From: Kappaphycus alvarezii
Taxonomy: Eukaryota; Rhodophyta; Florideophyceae; Gigartinales; Solieriaceae
NCBI GenBank assembly: GCA_002205965.3
Contig: NADL03000091.1
Span: 1-64,000, forward strand
DNA: 64,000 nt
Reading direction: 5' to 3'
Below, piece after piece: positions 22,949 to 33,595 of this stretch. Each line of letters opens with the position of its first letter. Within the stretch, counting starts at the first letter, position 1. The notes beneath the pieces are model-generated. The model searched no databases. It was given only the letters and a program-made list of their open reading frames with translations, and was not told the DNA's origin. Made by a program: the position numbers and the translations under genes.

Positions 22949-23357
22949 TTACGCCCCCTTAGCGTTGTTCAGCTCTCTTTTAGTTTGCTCCACAGCGAGT
23001 TCCTTGAGAATCAACTTTACTATTGCCTCATATTGCGCCCTTTTCTCAGCAAGCATTTTCTCTCTTTCCAAAGTTTTGCGCAATTTTGTCACCGTAGCCT
23101 TCCCCACAACGATTGCAGCCTCCAGGGATTGCAAAACTTTTCGCCAGTCCTGACACTCCGATGCGCACACGGCAGCATGAGCTACCCCAGCTTGGGCTGC
23201 AAGTGAAATCTTGTCACATTGAACAAGAATGGGGCTAATTATTGAGGACATTGTGATCTCATCGGACGGTTTGGATAGGATGTTGACGTACATCTCACCC
23301 ACGGCAGCACTCAATTCTTCTATGGCAAAGGTTACCCATTCTTTCGACTGAATTCGC
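22949..23357 (-). pseudogene. Helical/coiled-coil protein fragment, unknown family
   Basis: The minus-strand open frame, 121 codons in 22949-23314, extends upstream to about 23357 without an ATG (EWVTFAIEELSAAVGEM). It is predicted all-helical, with a Lys/Glu/Leu-rich heptad-like stretch (KLRKTLEREKMLAEKRAQYE). It has no signal peptide or recognisable domain. Its upstream side is cut about 20 bp before the SINE-like insertion at 23377. Codon composition looks protein-like, but no start is visible, so it is treated as a remnant. The short frame at 20473-20613 may be a relative. Confidence 0.4.
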
Positions 23358-23376
23358 TTTTAGGCCGCTTCGTTAG

Positions 23377-23531
23377 GGGAAAGGTTTGGTGTTTTACTCT
23401 TGGAAGATACATCTGATCTATCCCATGGTTTTCCAGACAACCACAATCGGCTCAAAAACTTTATACCGACGCAGTAATGGAGAAGTAACTGCGCTTCCCA
23501 AAAAGCTACCTTCAGGCCAGCCATCAAGCAG
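23377..23531 (-). mobile_element. SINE-like retroposon, tail type B, with target-site duplication
   Basis: A full-length 155-bp unit on minus, sense 5' end CTGCTTGATGGCTGGCC and 3' end AACACCAAACCTTTCCC. It is flanked by GCCGCTTCGTTAG (23364-23376) and GCCGCTAGTTAG (23532-23543), a duplication with one indel and one mismatch. It carries no ORF. I see no clear polymerase III A/B box pair. Confidence 0.7.
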
Positions 23532-23775
23532 GCCGCTAGTTAGGGTCCCATGTGAGTGCTTTCTGGAATATTGGATGCTTTTTCTAGCATTGCGGCAGTG
23601 TGAAGCTATTGATAAACACAGAAATGGAGAGTATGAAAGGGTAGTAACGGAGTCAGACAATATCTGTTCAACGTACAGGATGGTGGGGATTCGAATCTTT
23701 ACGGCCGGATGATTTGTGAGACGCCTTGTAAGTCTTCCAAAATGGGCTTCCTGGCTAGTGTCTATAGGACGGTTT

Positions 23776-24181
23776 TCATCATATGAGGACTGGTTTTAGC
23801 ACTTCATTCTCAATACAATTTTTTACCTCAGCGCATTTCTTGTCCCTCTGCATTAGTTCATGAGTGTAGATCGCCGATCAAGACAAACTTTTCAAGAGTG
23901 TTGACTTCGGTTAAGGCTAAAGCAATTTTCCCTCACCAACCTCCGCCCTTCACAAGAAGTTGTGAAAACCACTTTGATTTGAAAGTAAATATGAACAGCT
24001 CGTATTATAACAGATGTCTGCTGTTTGTATTATGGTGGAGGTTTCAGAAACGAAGGCACATGTACAGTAAGAATTACTGCACTTTAACTGAGCATAAAGA
24101 AACCCTTTTTGCAGTAAAACTTTATGGCTTCCAAAACATTTCCCTTTCCGAAATGTAACGGAAATTGTCCTCATATGAGGA
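23776..24181. mobile_element. MITE-like element with palindromic termini, copy A
   Basis: A 406-bp unit homologous to 39221-39600 over its full length (shared blocks CCTCTGCATTAGTTCATGAG, AGAAGTTGTGAAAAC, AAATGTAACGGAAATTG). It ends in TCATCATATGAGGA at 23776-23789 and TCCTCATATGAGGA at 24168-24181. The 14-mer is its own reverse complement, so both ends are at once direct and inverted repeats. It has no coding capacity. Confidence 0.7.
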
Positions 24182-24469
24182 TGGTGCTATGAAAGATAGA
24201 CAATAGATATTGGGACGCGGTCTGTTTTTGTTGATGAAGTTTGTCTGGTCAACAGACTCGTTAAACGTGATCTCATCAAAATTTGCGAAAAAAATGTTTA
24301 ACTGCGCTGGCTGAGCTGGCATGTCGCGCAGGCTGCGCTGGAGCTGTGCTACCAAATATATATTAAAATATGTTTAGAGGGATTCTGTGCACTGTACTGT
24401 GCAATAGCGGTGCTACGCTGCCATAGTTACTTTTCAGATGCCACAGATTTCGAATGTTCGAATCTGTAT

Positions 24470-25087
24470 AACAAGGATGTAAGAGGGGATGCCCAGAGAC
24501 TCCGATCGTGGGGCTGAGTAAGGATATTTCAGTGGTCCAGATATTGCAGCTGCTGTGAGCTACTTGAAGGTAAATTTGGGAACTACATTGGGGGTGTGAT
24601 CATTTATTCGGAATAGTCTGGCTCTGATCTCAAGAACTAAAACTGGGATGATAAAATATAGATATTTATCCTTACAGCATCAGCTGTTACTCTTTTTCGT
24701 TCACATGACTCGATTTAATGGATTTATGCTTCTTCGTATGTTTGTCTGAGACTTTATGGTTAGCCAATAAGTTTATATGAGCTGATTAAACAGCTTCCCC
24801 TTTTCAAGGTCAAGTAAGTTGGCAGACATCTTCAAGTCGAGGTTTAACTAGTAAAGAAGTTGAGAATTAACTTCAGAATCAAGAACCATTTTCCTGACGC
24901 TGGTCACAGAGCTTGAGCGATACACTCTGCCCATTCTATACTCGATTGTAGCCCTCTTAACTTTTTTCCTTACCCAATTTTTCCCGTTTGCTCAAGTATA
25001 CCATGGTGGTACTTTGTTGGTACCTCCTTCTTTGGTTAATTGCTTTTAAGTACATCTTCTCCTTACGATTTATTCCTATCACTAGGT
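24470..25087 (+). repeat. 5' LTR of decayed Ty3/gypsy element, with remnant acidic ORF
   Basis: 24750-25087 aligns with the LTR 3' part at 53063-53410 and with 8890-8510 on minus: TTTATATGAGCTGATTAAAC, AGGTCAAGTAAGTTGGCAGA, CATGGTGGTAC, TATTCCTATCA. 24530-24750 aligns with the acidic-ORF C-terminus and its downstream spacer, with no frame left. Recognisable gag sequence starts at once after it (25092), which places the repeat as the element's 5' LTR. Confidence 0.65.
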
Positions 25088-25091
25088 AGTA

Positions 25092-28000
25092 TTGTGGAGG
25101 GTTTGGCCCGGTACTTATTCAAGTTTTGAACTATTAGGGAATGGTGAGGTGTTATTTTTTTATGTAACTATGGATCTTAACGCTGCTCGTATAAATTTCA
25201 CAGACAGCAAAGCTGATTACGTTAAGGGTTTTTTAGGTACATATTTTAATGTTTTGATGCGTGCGAATAGCCGTAAAAATAGAATTGCAAGTATCTTAGC
25301 CTAATTTTATGATCATATAAAGCATAGAAGTAACGCCAAGTTTATCCACGGGTAGTTTCTGAATGGGAATGGGCGTGAATTCGGTGGTCAAATATCGGTG
25401 AGATATTTGAGTGCCCTGTGAAATTGTATGTCGAGAGGACGTAAATAGGTGAAATAATTCATCCTGAAATTGATTCTGGGCTCAACTTCGATGATTTGTT
25501 AAGATCATTGGTATACTTGTGTGATCTCTATAAAATGGCTGAGTGAAACGCCCTAGCCAAGCACGGAATGTTGAGTAAGGATATGATGGAGGATCAGCGG
25601 CACTCTAATTTTCTCCTCATAATGATTACTCATACTTTTTATCACTTTAGGGGCAAAAGAGTAGAATTCGTCAAAAACTCGGAGACATTTCAGTCAATGA
25701 GAGAGGTACCGAGGTAAACCCATACATGGATGTCTATCGTACATTTTGGAAAGAATTATCAAAGGCCTGCTACTAGTGCAGCAGCAATAGAATCTGTCAG
25801 AAAGCGATGTCAAAAACTAGGAAGAACGACTGGAAACCCGATTCGCTAATCGACTTGACATCATAGCTCTCAGTTGGAGAGTATTACTCTTACCATTAAG
25901 AAGACACCTTATGGGGCCCCTAAATCCGCAGAAGTTTGCTTCTACTACTGCAAGCCTAAACACTTTGGAAACAGGTTTCCTGAGAAACTACATAGAAACA
26001 CTCGTTGTGGAAAGTGCGGCCGATATGAGCATCATGAAAGCTACTGCTGGTTTAAAGACAGCAAAAGAGCATACTGATCAGACGCGAGAATATAATCAGG
26101 GCTAGAGTGGAAATTTTGCAAAAGAGGATGGATAAAAGGTTAACCGATGCCGATAACGTATCCATTGCTGACGAAATAAGTCTAGTCAATTTGACAAAAA
26201 GGGACGGAGAAGGGAACAGTTTATCGAAAAACACTTATGTTAGATTATGGAATGCTGGAGCATATCCCAGCATATGTACCTCCTTGGACGATGACGTCTA
26301 ATCAAGTTGTTCCAAGAGTGTAAATTACTCCGGCCAAGAAAATGAAAACAATAAGAAATTCAATAGTGTCCCGAAGAACTTATTAGAGTATCTGAAGAAG
26401 TACAATTTGGTGGCTGAGCTTGCACGGCCCCAACGGGAATAACGTTTGGTCAACTTTTGAGGAGCGACGCAGACGATGCCAGAAAAGAACTCAAAACAAA
26501 TTATAATGTCTAATAAGTCCGCTTAGGGTAAGAAAGTTTTTCTTCAATCGGCGTCGACAGCAACAAGACGTCTTAAGCTGGTACCAGTCAAAATATTAGA
26601 AATGGAAACCCAGGCTCTTTTCGATTCGGGTGCTGTTCCAAACCTCATTTCAGAAACTTTGGTGACAGATATTGGTCTCGAAATTATTCCAACTACTCGA
26701 AGAATAACTGTTACGGATGGAACTGTATCAAAATACATGGGCACTGTCGACAATTTTATTTGTTCTTTGAGACTCCAAAGTTTATGTAGACTTTCTTGTC
26801 ATGCCGGATCTACCCTTAGATTCAGTTATTTGCTACTCTGCCATGAAAATAATAGGGACATACATTGACTCGGGCAACAAGAGCCTTTCAGTTCATATTC
26901 CGACAGAATCGTAAAGATAACCATGGAATTCGATAAAAGCATACATAGGGAATATTTAAGAGAAACAGACAGCGCGTATTCCACTTGTAGCTATGGGAGC
27001 TAATTTCTGATCCAATTAATACTTTCTGAAATGGAAAAGGATTTGCTCGAGGAGTACTAAACATTGCATGGGATAATTATAATTCCTGGTTTGAAGCATA
27101 CGACAACTAGAGCTATAGTGCAAATTGAAGACCCTAATTTGTTTCCTTTTGCGATAATTTCGAATCTAAAGACAACATTCAGAGCATGTAAGACGACTAA
27201 ATTCGCAAAGAGAATAAGAATATGTCGAATTCATATTTGAAGATATGAGCACGCCGCAAGAGATCGTTGAAATTAGGAAAAGTAAGGATCAAGAAGAAAA
27301 AGAGCGCAAGAGCGCTGAAAATCAAGAAAATACAGCATTTTCCCGCCCCTGCCTCAATGAAAATATCCAAAACATTAACATCTTCTAAAGTAATTGCATG
27401 GGGTGTTTCAGATCTAAGACAAGCAAGTTCACCGGTCACTCACTCATTTGAACTTTCCGATAATCAACCATTTTACCATGGCCAAGACGGGCATCGACGA
27501 AATATGAATATTTTATTTCAGAAAATGCTACAAGTATGCTGGAAAATTATATATTTCGGCCAGTTTCATCCCCATGGTCATTTCCAGTTGTGATAGTGCC
27601 AAAATAGTGTGGTAAACTTCGCTTTTGCGTCAATTACCGACAATTAGACCAAAAAATGATACGCGATCCATTTCCGATTCCAAACATGGAGGAAATCCTC
27701 GAAGACCTGAAGGACGAGAGATCCTTCACCTCATTTGACATTTACACTGGCTATTGGAAGATTACGTCGGATGAAAAGTATTAGGAAGAACGAATATTAC
27801 CAGCAAAGTCAGTACCTTCAGATTTGAAATGATTCCTTGGTTCTCAGTAATGCACTAGCTACATTCAAAAGCATGATAAACGAGGGTTTGAAAAGGCCTC
27901 CATTTGCGAGGGTTTATATCGATAACGTGGCAATTTTTTTAAAAACGTGGATCAGCGCATCTAGCATGACAAGAAAGTGGCGGAAAAGATATAGGCATAC

Positions 28001-29860
28001 AGACTGAAAATTAAGTTGAGTAAATGCTTAATTGCGAAAAATCTATGTAACTACTCGCTCATATTGTCGATCAGGATGGAGTTAAAGTCGATCCAGAGAA
28101 AGCAAAAATAGTCAAGTTGTAACCAAGGAGCACTTCAAAGACGGAGGTTCTAATCTTCTTAGGACTGGCCCTATATTACCGAGGATTTATCAAAAAGTTC
28201 GCCAAGCAAGCAGTACCGTTACATGCCAGAACTACGAAGAACGGAAAGTTTTCTGAAGCAAGGAAACGCAGACTACAACCGAAGAACTTAAAGAGAAGCT
28301 ATAGGTCCCTCCAGTGCTCATGTATCTATATTTCAAGAGACCATTTGTTGTCGAAAAATATACATCAAAGCGGTATCTGAGTGCTGCTGTCCAAAAAGAT
28401 AAAAACGACAAACTCCGCCCTGTTCAAAATCCCAAGTCGTACTCCGAATGATGTGGAAAAAAAGCTAATCATTCTGCTAAAAAGCACTCGCTGTCGTCTT
28501 CGCGTTGAAAGCTTTTCGCGTATACCTTTTATCGCTCGAAAATTTTGTTTTGATAACTGATCACGGGGCACTTAAGGCTGCATTTCAAAAGAAAGATGTG
28601 GATCACCGCTTGGATCGATAACTCGACATTTGTGCAGAGTATCGGGTTGAAACTTTGTATTGAATCGGACGCAATAATCAGCCTGCTAATTACCCATCCC
28701 GTTTGAAGTATCGAGTGAATCCAAATGAAAAAGCTCTTGATGACAACGTCCTACTTGCCGAGGTGCAAGTGCCAAACCATAACGAGTACGAAGGTAATCG
28801 TAACAGACTAATGCAATTCATTGATGGACTATAAATGAGAAAAGTTGATCTTGAACATAGAAATAGGGTACGTAGGGACCAAAATACTTTTACAACATGG
28901 GATGGGAAACTCTTCCCATGCACTAAAGCCGTTCCTTGACTAGTAGCTCTTTGAAAGAAATAATGGATATCTTGAGGACTTTTTATGATGAGTTAGGGCA
29001 TTGGATCTCAAAACAACTAAAAGAATCATTACAGAGAGATACTGGGGGCCCCGTATCTTTAACCACGTCTATAAATTCCTGAAAAACGGCGACAACTCTC
29101 AAAGAACACTCCTATCCGAAAATACAAGACAAATTCAAGCTTTTCAGTTTCCAGTCCTTTTGAAACCTTCTCAATCGCCTTTGCCGGCCCATTCAAGGAA
29201 AACTCTTCGGGAGACAAATTTCTCCTAAAAAGGGTGGAATATCTTACTGAATGGCCAATAGAAGTCTCAGTTGAGGAGGCCAATGCTGGAGTGGTCCAGA
29301 TATATATTGAAAATAAATTGAACAGTTCGGTCTTTCAAAAAGGATCATCTCGATGACGCCCTTTGTTTTCACTAAAACGTCACCGATTCGCCTTCTGGAA
29401 GAGTAGGACATTCAATTGAGAACATTTTCGCTTATGCTCTTATTTCAAACGTGAAAATGGAAAGGACGATCGAAACCATCAAAAGTGCAATATCGAACAC
29501 TATGTTGGAGAATGAAATACAGTTCGGAGATGCCGTACTAAAAAGGAAGAATTGGGCGCTCACCATTTGAGATAGTAATTAGGGGCTCTGGTAATGCTAG
29601 ACAAAGACATTGGAACAAATAAAATCGATGAGGAGGGTAAAAAGTCAGAGTACTGGCTAAAGAAGTTTGGAGATCATGCTATGAGTTAAGTAGACGAGAA
29701 AAGAAGGGACAGAGCCTCCAGTGCTACCTTTGCAGTCTGATCGCGAGTACCTGTTACAAAAGGAAAAGTCATGTAGCATACTGTGAAGTGACTGGCCTTC
29801 CAAACAAAGTACTAGAAACCCTTGCATCGTCACGAAGGAAGGACAAAACCATTAGTAGCT
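25092..29860 (+). pseudogene. Ty3/gypsy retrotransposon internal region (gag-pro-RT-RH-IN), heavily decayed
   Basis: Order on plus strand: gag remnant (25092-25900); a CCHC knuckle CGKCGRYEHHESYC at 26006-26047 (CX2CX4HX4C); an aspartic protease with FDSGAVPNLISETLV at about 26610-26660; RT with DPFPIPNMEEILEDL and FTSFDIYTGYW (motif A, about 27670-27750); the catalytic box as RVYIDNVAIF near 27915, with Asn replacing the second Asp; RT-RNase H connection FLGLALYYRGFIKKF (about 28160-28200); RNase H end (TDHGAL-like, IGRNNQPANYPSR, about 28560-28700); integrase zinc-finger start YDELGHW at about 28988 and core FAGPF...VEYLTEWPIEV (about 29170-29265), where the first catalytic Asp is Ala. The order PR-RT-RH-IN defines Ty3/gypsy. 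Stops and indels in every domain make it inactive. No 3' LTR was found. Confidence 0.85.
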
Positions 29861-32800
29861 CAGTTAGAGCTTAAGGAAGAGATCAAGGAGGGCCATCCCT
29901 GCACTTCATCTCGTTCTCTACCATTAGAGGCCTGAAAATTTCGTCCTTATACAAGACTAGTGCAACCACGAGGCATACTCATCTATAACTATGGATTGAT
30001 TCCTATTGAATGAAAAAGAGCCTGAGAGTGGATCATCTCGATTACACGTGAATATTAAGAACGCCTTGTAATCATCCATTTCTATATTTGTGTGTAGCGT
30101 CACCCTCGCGGTGAACACCGAAGCGGAGTGATGAAAAGGTGATGGCCGAACCCGGACTGTAGTTGTGGGTTGAAAGGAATGACGTGGCGCGGCGCGAACC
30201 GAAACGGTAACATTGCTGGGCAGTGTACAAAGGCGTGTACACCGTACGATAAGGATAGTAAGGTCAACACTATACAGTGGGTTTAGTGTAATGGGTTTAG
30301 TAAATGCATAATAATTTGTAAAAATTAGGGGAAGCGTGCACAGGACTGTTAAGGTTACAGTGCAGGGCCCTATCGGACTCTGGACGGACTCTCATTTAAC
30401 TGCGATCTCCTTCCGGTGCCCGTCAAGTAAAGAGGTAAGCACCCTTCCACCTCGGAGCAGCCCAACTACTTTTACCACTTCCCTTTTATTACCGGTTACT
30501 CCGCACGGTACTAGTTCCCCTTTGGCTTCTATCGCGCCGTCAACGTCCCTGTGTAGTTTCCCCAACCTCATACCGGTAAGGTAGTCCCGAGATTGAGCCA
30601 ACTATGACTTTTTTTTCCTTTTTCCTCCCTCTCGTTGATCCCTTGCAGGTAGAAGACCTCTACCTTCCAGCTCTAACACACTACCGACGATCATCGCGTT
30701 ACTGTTCGGAGACGTCTTTCCAGTAACACGAGTGAGCCCTACCGGTTTCATACCTCAACATCAATATATGCCTTTATTTTCGTACTTTGAATGGCCCATT
30801 GCTACATGAAGAAGATTTACAACTATTAATAAGAGTTTTTATTCAAAAACGGAAGGTTCACGGAAGCAGGTCCAGAATTTGTGGAAGTGTTATATCATTA
30901 CTCTATAGGATTTCATAGAAAATAGCTATCAGAGACTTATCTCAATCCTATCTAAGCATTATCCGTCCGATTTTCTTATTTTTCAAAAAAAAGCAGGATG
31001 TGCAAGAGATAGGTTACAGATTACCCTCGGATATGGTAGAGCGAATGTTCCCATGTCCTCCATGGGAACATTACGTTTCCCAGTCAAATAACGGGAGCCC
31101 AGACGAACACCAAGACCATTACAAGACCTTCACGATGATTCGAGCAGGACTATCCAATAATCGGGGTGATCGTTTCAAAGGGAACGACATCGAAGTTAAG
31201 ACGAAAGATCGTCATGGAGATCACCTCCAGCCCCGTTCAGTCTCTTAGACAGAAAACATGCCTCCTTGATTATTAGAAGGCTACCAATTAGAAGTTGAAG
31301 GGTCCTCTGCCATTCGGAAAATAGCGGAGGACCATCCAGAAGCCTAGGTAATTTCCTATATTGCGGCTAGTATTTCCATGCGCTTCCAAAGAATTCACGG
31401 GGTTCAATTTACTCGTGAGGACTCGATTTTTATGTTGCAAGTTTTTTATCCTTCAGATACCCTTTGCTGGACCTGTTGCCTGAGAATGTGGCATACTAAA
31501 TCTATTATCTTACATTTGGAAGGTTTGGAGAAGTGAAACGTTACCTCCTTGGCGAATTGGTTCTGAATATCCCTTCTCCCGAAGATTTATTCCCAGCAAG
31601 TCTCTTGGTCTGTTTTGCATCCAGCTCAGATAATTTATCTTTTTTCTCTGCATCCCCTTGATGATGCAACTTCACTATGGCAGCGTATGCAGTAAGATAC
31701 TGTAATACATCAAAAGTAAAGTCCGCTATAAGTTTTACTTTGATCCTATTGCCCCTGTGGGTGTCAATACAGCCGAGTTACTCGTCAGATTTCCACAGAT
31801 CCTGACTTACCAAGATCCTCCAAGGGAGGAAAACATTTACTGCGTGTGTCTTGATGATATGGGACACTAAGTCTTGTTCCACTTCAAATAGGATATTGAA
31901 CTCCGCATGATTGAGCGATATTGAGTTGCACTCTCAAAGCTGAGACCTGTTGTATGAGTGAATAGAAGCACGGCAACATAAAGATACATATCTGCTAGTA
32001 GAAAGTCGCCTGTCTCTCTTTCTTTCGAAAGAAGTACCCGGTAAGCCATTTAACTAGTTGCTTCAACAAAGGATCCATCAACAGAATAGGAAAACTATAC
32101 ATTGTAGGAGGGACCTTTCTCTCCTTTGTCTCGACCTTCATTTTTTTGAAAACTGACTTCAGCAACATCCTCTTCCTGTTCTGCAAGACACTTTCTAAGA
32201 ATACTTCTCGAACATAACGGATTTGCATTGCGACTGGCTAAGCTTCCAACATAGCTAGCATATTCTAAAAAATTCCAGATCATGGCCCTCCCTGCCTCTG
32301 CCAAGACCCTCCCAGGCCCAGGGCACGTCCTCTTCCGCGCCCATGTCCCCTTTCCACGCCCTCTACCCCTTCCCTTTGACGCTTCTTCCACTTGCACGTT
32401 ATCTTCTCTCTCAAGTATCTCACACCTGACACAACTCCAATCACATCCCTAGACTCTTCACTTTCTCTCTGAACTTGATTCGTTCCCTGCCATTCCCCAG
32501 AAATAGCATTAGCATCTGCAATAATAGCTCGACTTCCAGTTTTGGGTGTGACATTGGTTGGTGCGGCCATGTGGGATAGGGCTCAACTTCGACCCCTGCA
32601 GCTCGGTCAAGTTTTGCCAATTGGCGAAATTGAAAGCCTGAAAGGTCTCAAAATTGTTAAGGCGTGTGATACAACGTGTGAAAGGGATTTTATTAAGAAT
32701 ATAGAACAGATCAATGGTCGAAGTTGCGCTTCGTAACGGCCCTATGGTGCACTTTAGTGCACATAACGGTTAAATGAAGATGATACGAATTTTATATATC

Positions 32801-33110
32801 TCCCTTTCTGCACATCACATGTACTAGAGATACGGTTTGGGGTTGAAGGGACCACTATTTATCTTTTACAGGGCATAAATTGCAAGAGATGGTGTTTGAA
32901 TATGCCTATAGATTCAAAACAGTGACATATAGGACCAGAATTGTTGACAAGTGGATGCCATGGAGGACATCTGCTTCTCCGACTCTGACGTGGGAAAGAG
33001 GAGCTCATGTGGATCTTGACGGTATCTTCGTCGATTGCGTGCTGCCTACGATACCCCTGCACTTAGTACCGAGCTTTGATGCTTCTTCAATGCGACTGGG
33101 GGTGTCCAGG
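29861..33110. other. Unassigned region, including a GC-richer patch at 30080-30780
   Basis: No recognised gene. 30080-30780 is GC-richer and has an 82-codon plus frame at 30336-30584 of Ser/Thr/Pro-rich, compositional type. 32280-32570 and 32095-32397 on minus are overlapping Gly/Arg-rich frames (RGRGRGK type), which could be a nucleic-acid-binding tail of a decayed gag or of a host gene. Nothing identifies either. The 3' LTR expected for the gypsy element is not seen. Confidence 0.35.
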
Positions 33111-33116
33111 GAGTGA

Positions 33117-33595
33117 GGGGATATTTTTGGGTGTCTTTACTGCTGGAAGATAAATGCGATCTATTTGAAATGAAAGGGGAAGATTTGGGTGATTTACTCT
33201 TGGGAGAGAGACTAATCGTCCACATTTCAATGTGCAAGCATGTCGCGTGTGTACATTGTGCCGCCAAGCCGTTCTGAGATGGAGAAGATGGAGTAAAGAG
33301 TTTCCCGATGTATCCTTTTAACAAGTGTGGAGCGCAATTCGTCGATAGAGAAAGTGAAGACGCCTTGAGCTAATCGGTCTTTGATAGGGTGGTAGCAGAA
33401 GGCCTGCCAAAATTCGATGAGGGGGAGAAGGCTGCGGAAAGTTTTGCGTGGTTTACTCTTGGAAAATGTACCTGATCTACCCTATGGCTTTCCTGACAAC
33501 CACAACCGACGAAATGTTTGGGTGCTTTAATGTTTGAAAGATATGGTTGGTTGGGGCCCTAAATATCGTAGTGGGTTACTGGTGATGACTCCGAT
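33117..33595 (-). repeat. Cluster of retroposon 3' tail fragments (types B and D)
   Basis: Four antisense tail pieces lie in 480 bp: type B ends at 33117-33163 (GGGGATATTTTTGGGTGTCT) and 33174-33212; a longer type B copy at 33433-33510 (GTTTACTCTTGGAAAATG through TCCTGACAACCACAACCGAC); and a type D tail at 33511-33595 (GAAATGTTTGGGTGCTTTAA). All are in the same orientation, with sense on minus. Confidence 0.55.

Noticed and set aside
30080..30780. Missing 3' LTR of the gypsy element
   Set aside because: No alignment with the 5' LTR at 24470-25087 or with the copy at 53063-53410.
32095..32570. Gly/Arg-rich ORFs as an RGG-box RNA-binding protein
   Set aside because: Short, overlapping in two frames and broken; simple sequence composition is the more economical reading.
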